From contig JADLEQ010000111.1 in NCBI GenBank assembly GCA_020846005.1, positions 1-32,715 of the forward strand: a stretch of DNA of 32,715 nucleotides. Direction: 5' to 3'. Both the position numbers and the translations under genes were made by a program. This document shows positions 32,418 to 32,715 of this stretch, in pieces. Positions within the stretch are counted from its first letter, which is position 1; each line of letters starts with the position of its first letter. The stretch is from Polyangiaceae bacterium. GTDB taxonomy: Bacteria; Myxococcota_A; Polyangia; Polyangiales; Polyangiaceae. A model generated the notes under the pieces. The model was not told where the DNA came from. It saw nothing but the letters and a program-made list of their open reading frames with translations, and did no database searches.

Positions 32418-32715
32418 GTGAGCACGGAGCGCGCGCTGCGCGCGCTCGCCCGGCAGGTCGGCGGGCTCTCCGACAGGCTCGGCGGCGCGCTCGAGGATCT
32501 CGCCATCGAGACCGTCCCCGCCCTCCTCGCCGCCGCCTGGGGCCTCTCCGACATCGAGCGCCGCCGCGACCTGCTCCAGGTCGACGGCGTCGTCGGCGAG
32601 CTCGACCTCGTCCTGCGCGCCAAGCTCCCCTCCGGCGCGCCGCTCGCCGTCCTCGGCGAGGTCAGCGCGCGCCTCACCCGCAACGAGGTCGACGAGCTCC
32701 TCCGCTCCGCTCGCC
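32418..32715 (+). CDS. DUF3782-like / PD-(D/E)XK-type protein (3' end off window)
   Basis: Open frame from a GTG at 32418 to the window end, 99 visible codons. It resembles DUF3782 and related PD-(D/E)XK-like proteins: ALRALARQVGGLSDRLGGAL followed by EDLAIETVPALLAAAWGL, then VDGVVGELDLVLRA and LAVLGEVSARLTRNEVDELL. In such folds D and ExK supply the active site (here D in GELD and E in GEV), but the usual Lys is Ser (GEVS), so nuclease activity is doubtful. The start could be upstream, and no family can be firmly assigned from a fragment. It follows tatC by 105 bp, which hold nothing else recognisable. Confidence 0.6.
   Translation, partial: MSTERALRALARQVGGLSDRLGGALEDLAIETVPALLAAAWGLSDIERRRDLLQVDGVVGELDLVLRAKLPSGAPLAVLGEVSARLTRNEVDELLRSAR

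Noticed and set aside
1-32715. Search for tRNA, rRNA, insertion sequences, integrase or phage genes
   Set aside because: No cloverleaf T-loop pattern, transposase DDE-type gene, terminal inverted repeats or attachment-site duplication was seen by eye; a tRNAscan or ISfinder run would be needed for certainty.

Overview
The window is about 32.7 kb of very GC-rich DNA with dense, mostly short-gapped genes. The gene content points to a predatory or soil myxobacterium (Myxococcota, most likely class Polyangia). It has many small lipoproteins, a bactofilin, a zinc-ribbon/GYF/TonB-like protein of the AgmX/GltJ type, an LptD-like outer-membrane protein, frequent GTG and TTG starts, and long Pro/Ala-rich linkers. 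This is inference from gene content. No rRNA, tRNA, insertion sequence, integrase or CRISPR array was seen, so this looks like a chromosomal segment and not a mobile island.

Layout. (1) 1-1782, minus strand: an LpxL-type acyltransferase followed by a DUF72-like gene that runs off the left edge through a pure 9-bp tandem repeat encoding Asp-Asp-Ala. (2) 1997-3968, plus strand: a large lipoprotein and a TrmN6-like N6-adenine methyltransferase. (3) 3993-6406, minus strand: the translation operon rpsP-khpA-rimM-trmD plus a SPOUT-type RNA methyltransferase (PF09936 type), with no rplS. (4) 6526-9299: a NifU-C-like protein lacking one cluster cysteine, a secreted Lys-rich protein on the minus strand, a small lipoprotein and methionine aminopeptidase. 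(5) 9577-11610: the most unusual gene, a protein with a histone-like basic tail, a very long charged helix and a C-terminal Fic domain whose catalytic motif is destroyed although part of its inhibitory motif survives. (6) 11692-18325, minus strand: an envelope cluster in the order porin-like protein, AMIN-like periplasmic protein, LptD-like protein, response regulator-GGDEF, TolC-like protein. (7) 18550-20266, plus strand: bactofilin, a Tat-exported SRPBCC protein and an overlapping secreted protein. (8) 20292-23266: the AgmX/GltJ-like protein, divergent from a PlsC acyltransferase. (9) 23282-30077, minus strand: a protein with three copies of a 25-residue GRETLA repeat, then gltD and gltB. 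(10) 30232-32715, plus strand: a lipoprotein with TPR-like spacing, tatB, tatC and the start of a DUF3782-like gene cut by the right edge.

Themes. Envelope building recurs: two acyltransferases, LptD, TolC, the porin-like protein, the Tat translocase and a likely Tat substrate, and many lipoproteins. A possible regulatory theme is a TAnnnT-like box placed 6-7 nt before several start codons, which suggests leaderless transcripts. The best candidates for undescribed biology are the histone-tailed pseudo-Fic protein, the GRETLA-repeat protein and the 4-bp-overlapping GGDEF/TolC pair. No intergenic gap exceeds 300 bp; the largest (9300-9576, 277 bp) holds a candidate promoter and GC-rich inverted repeats.
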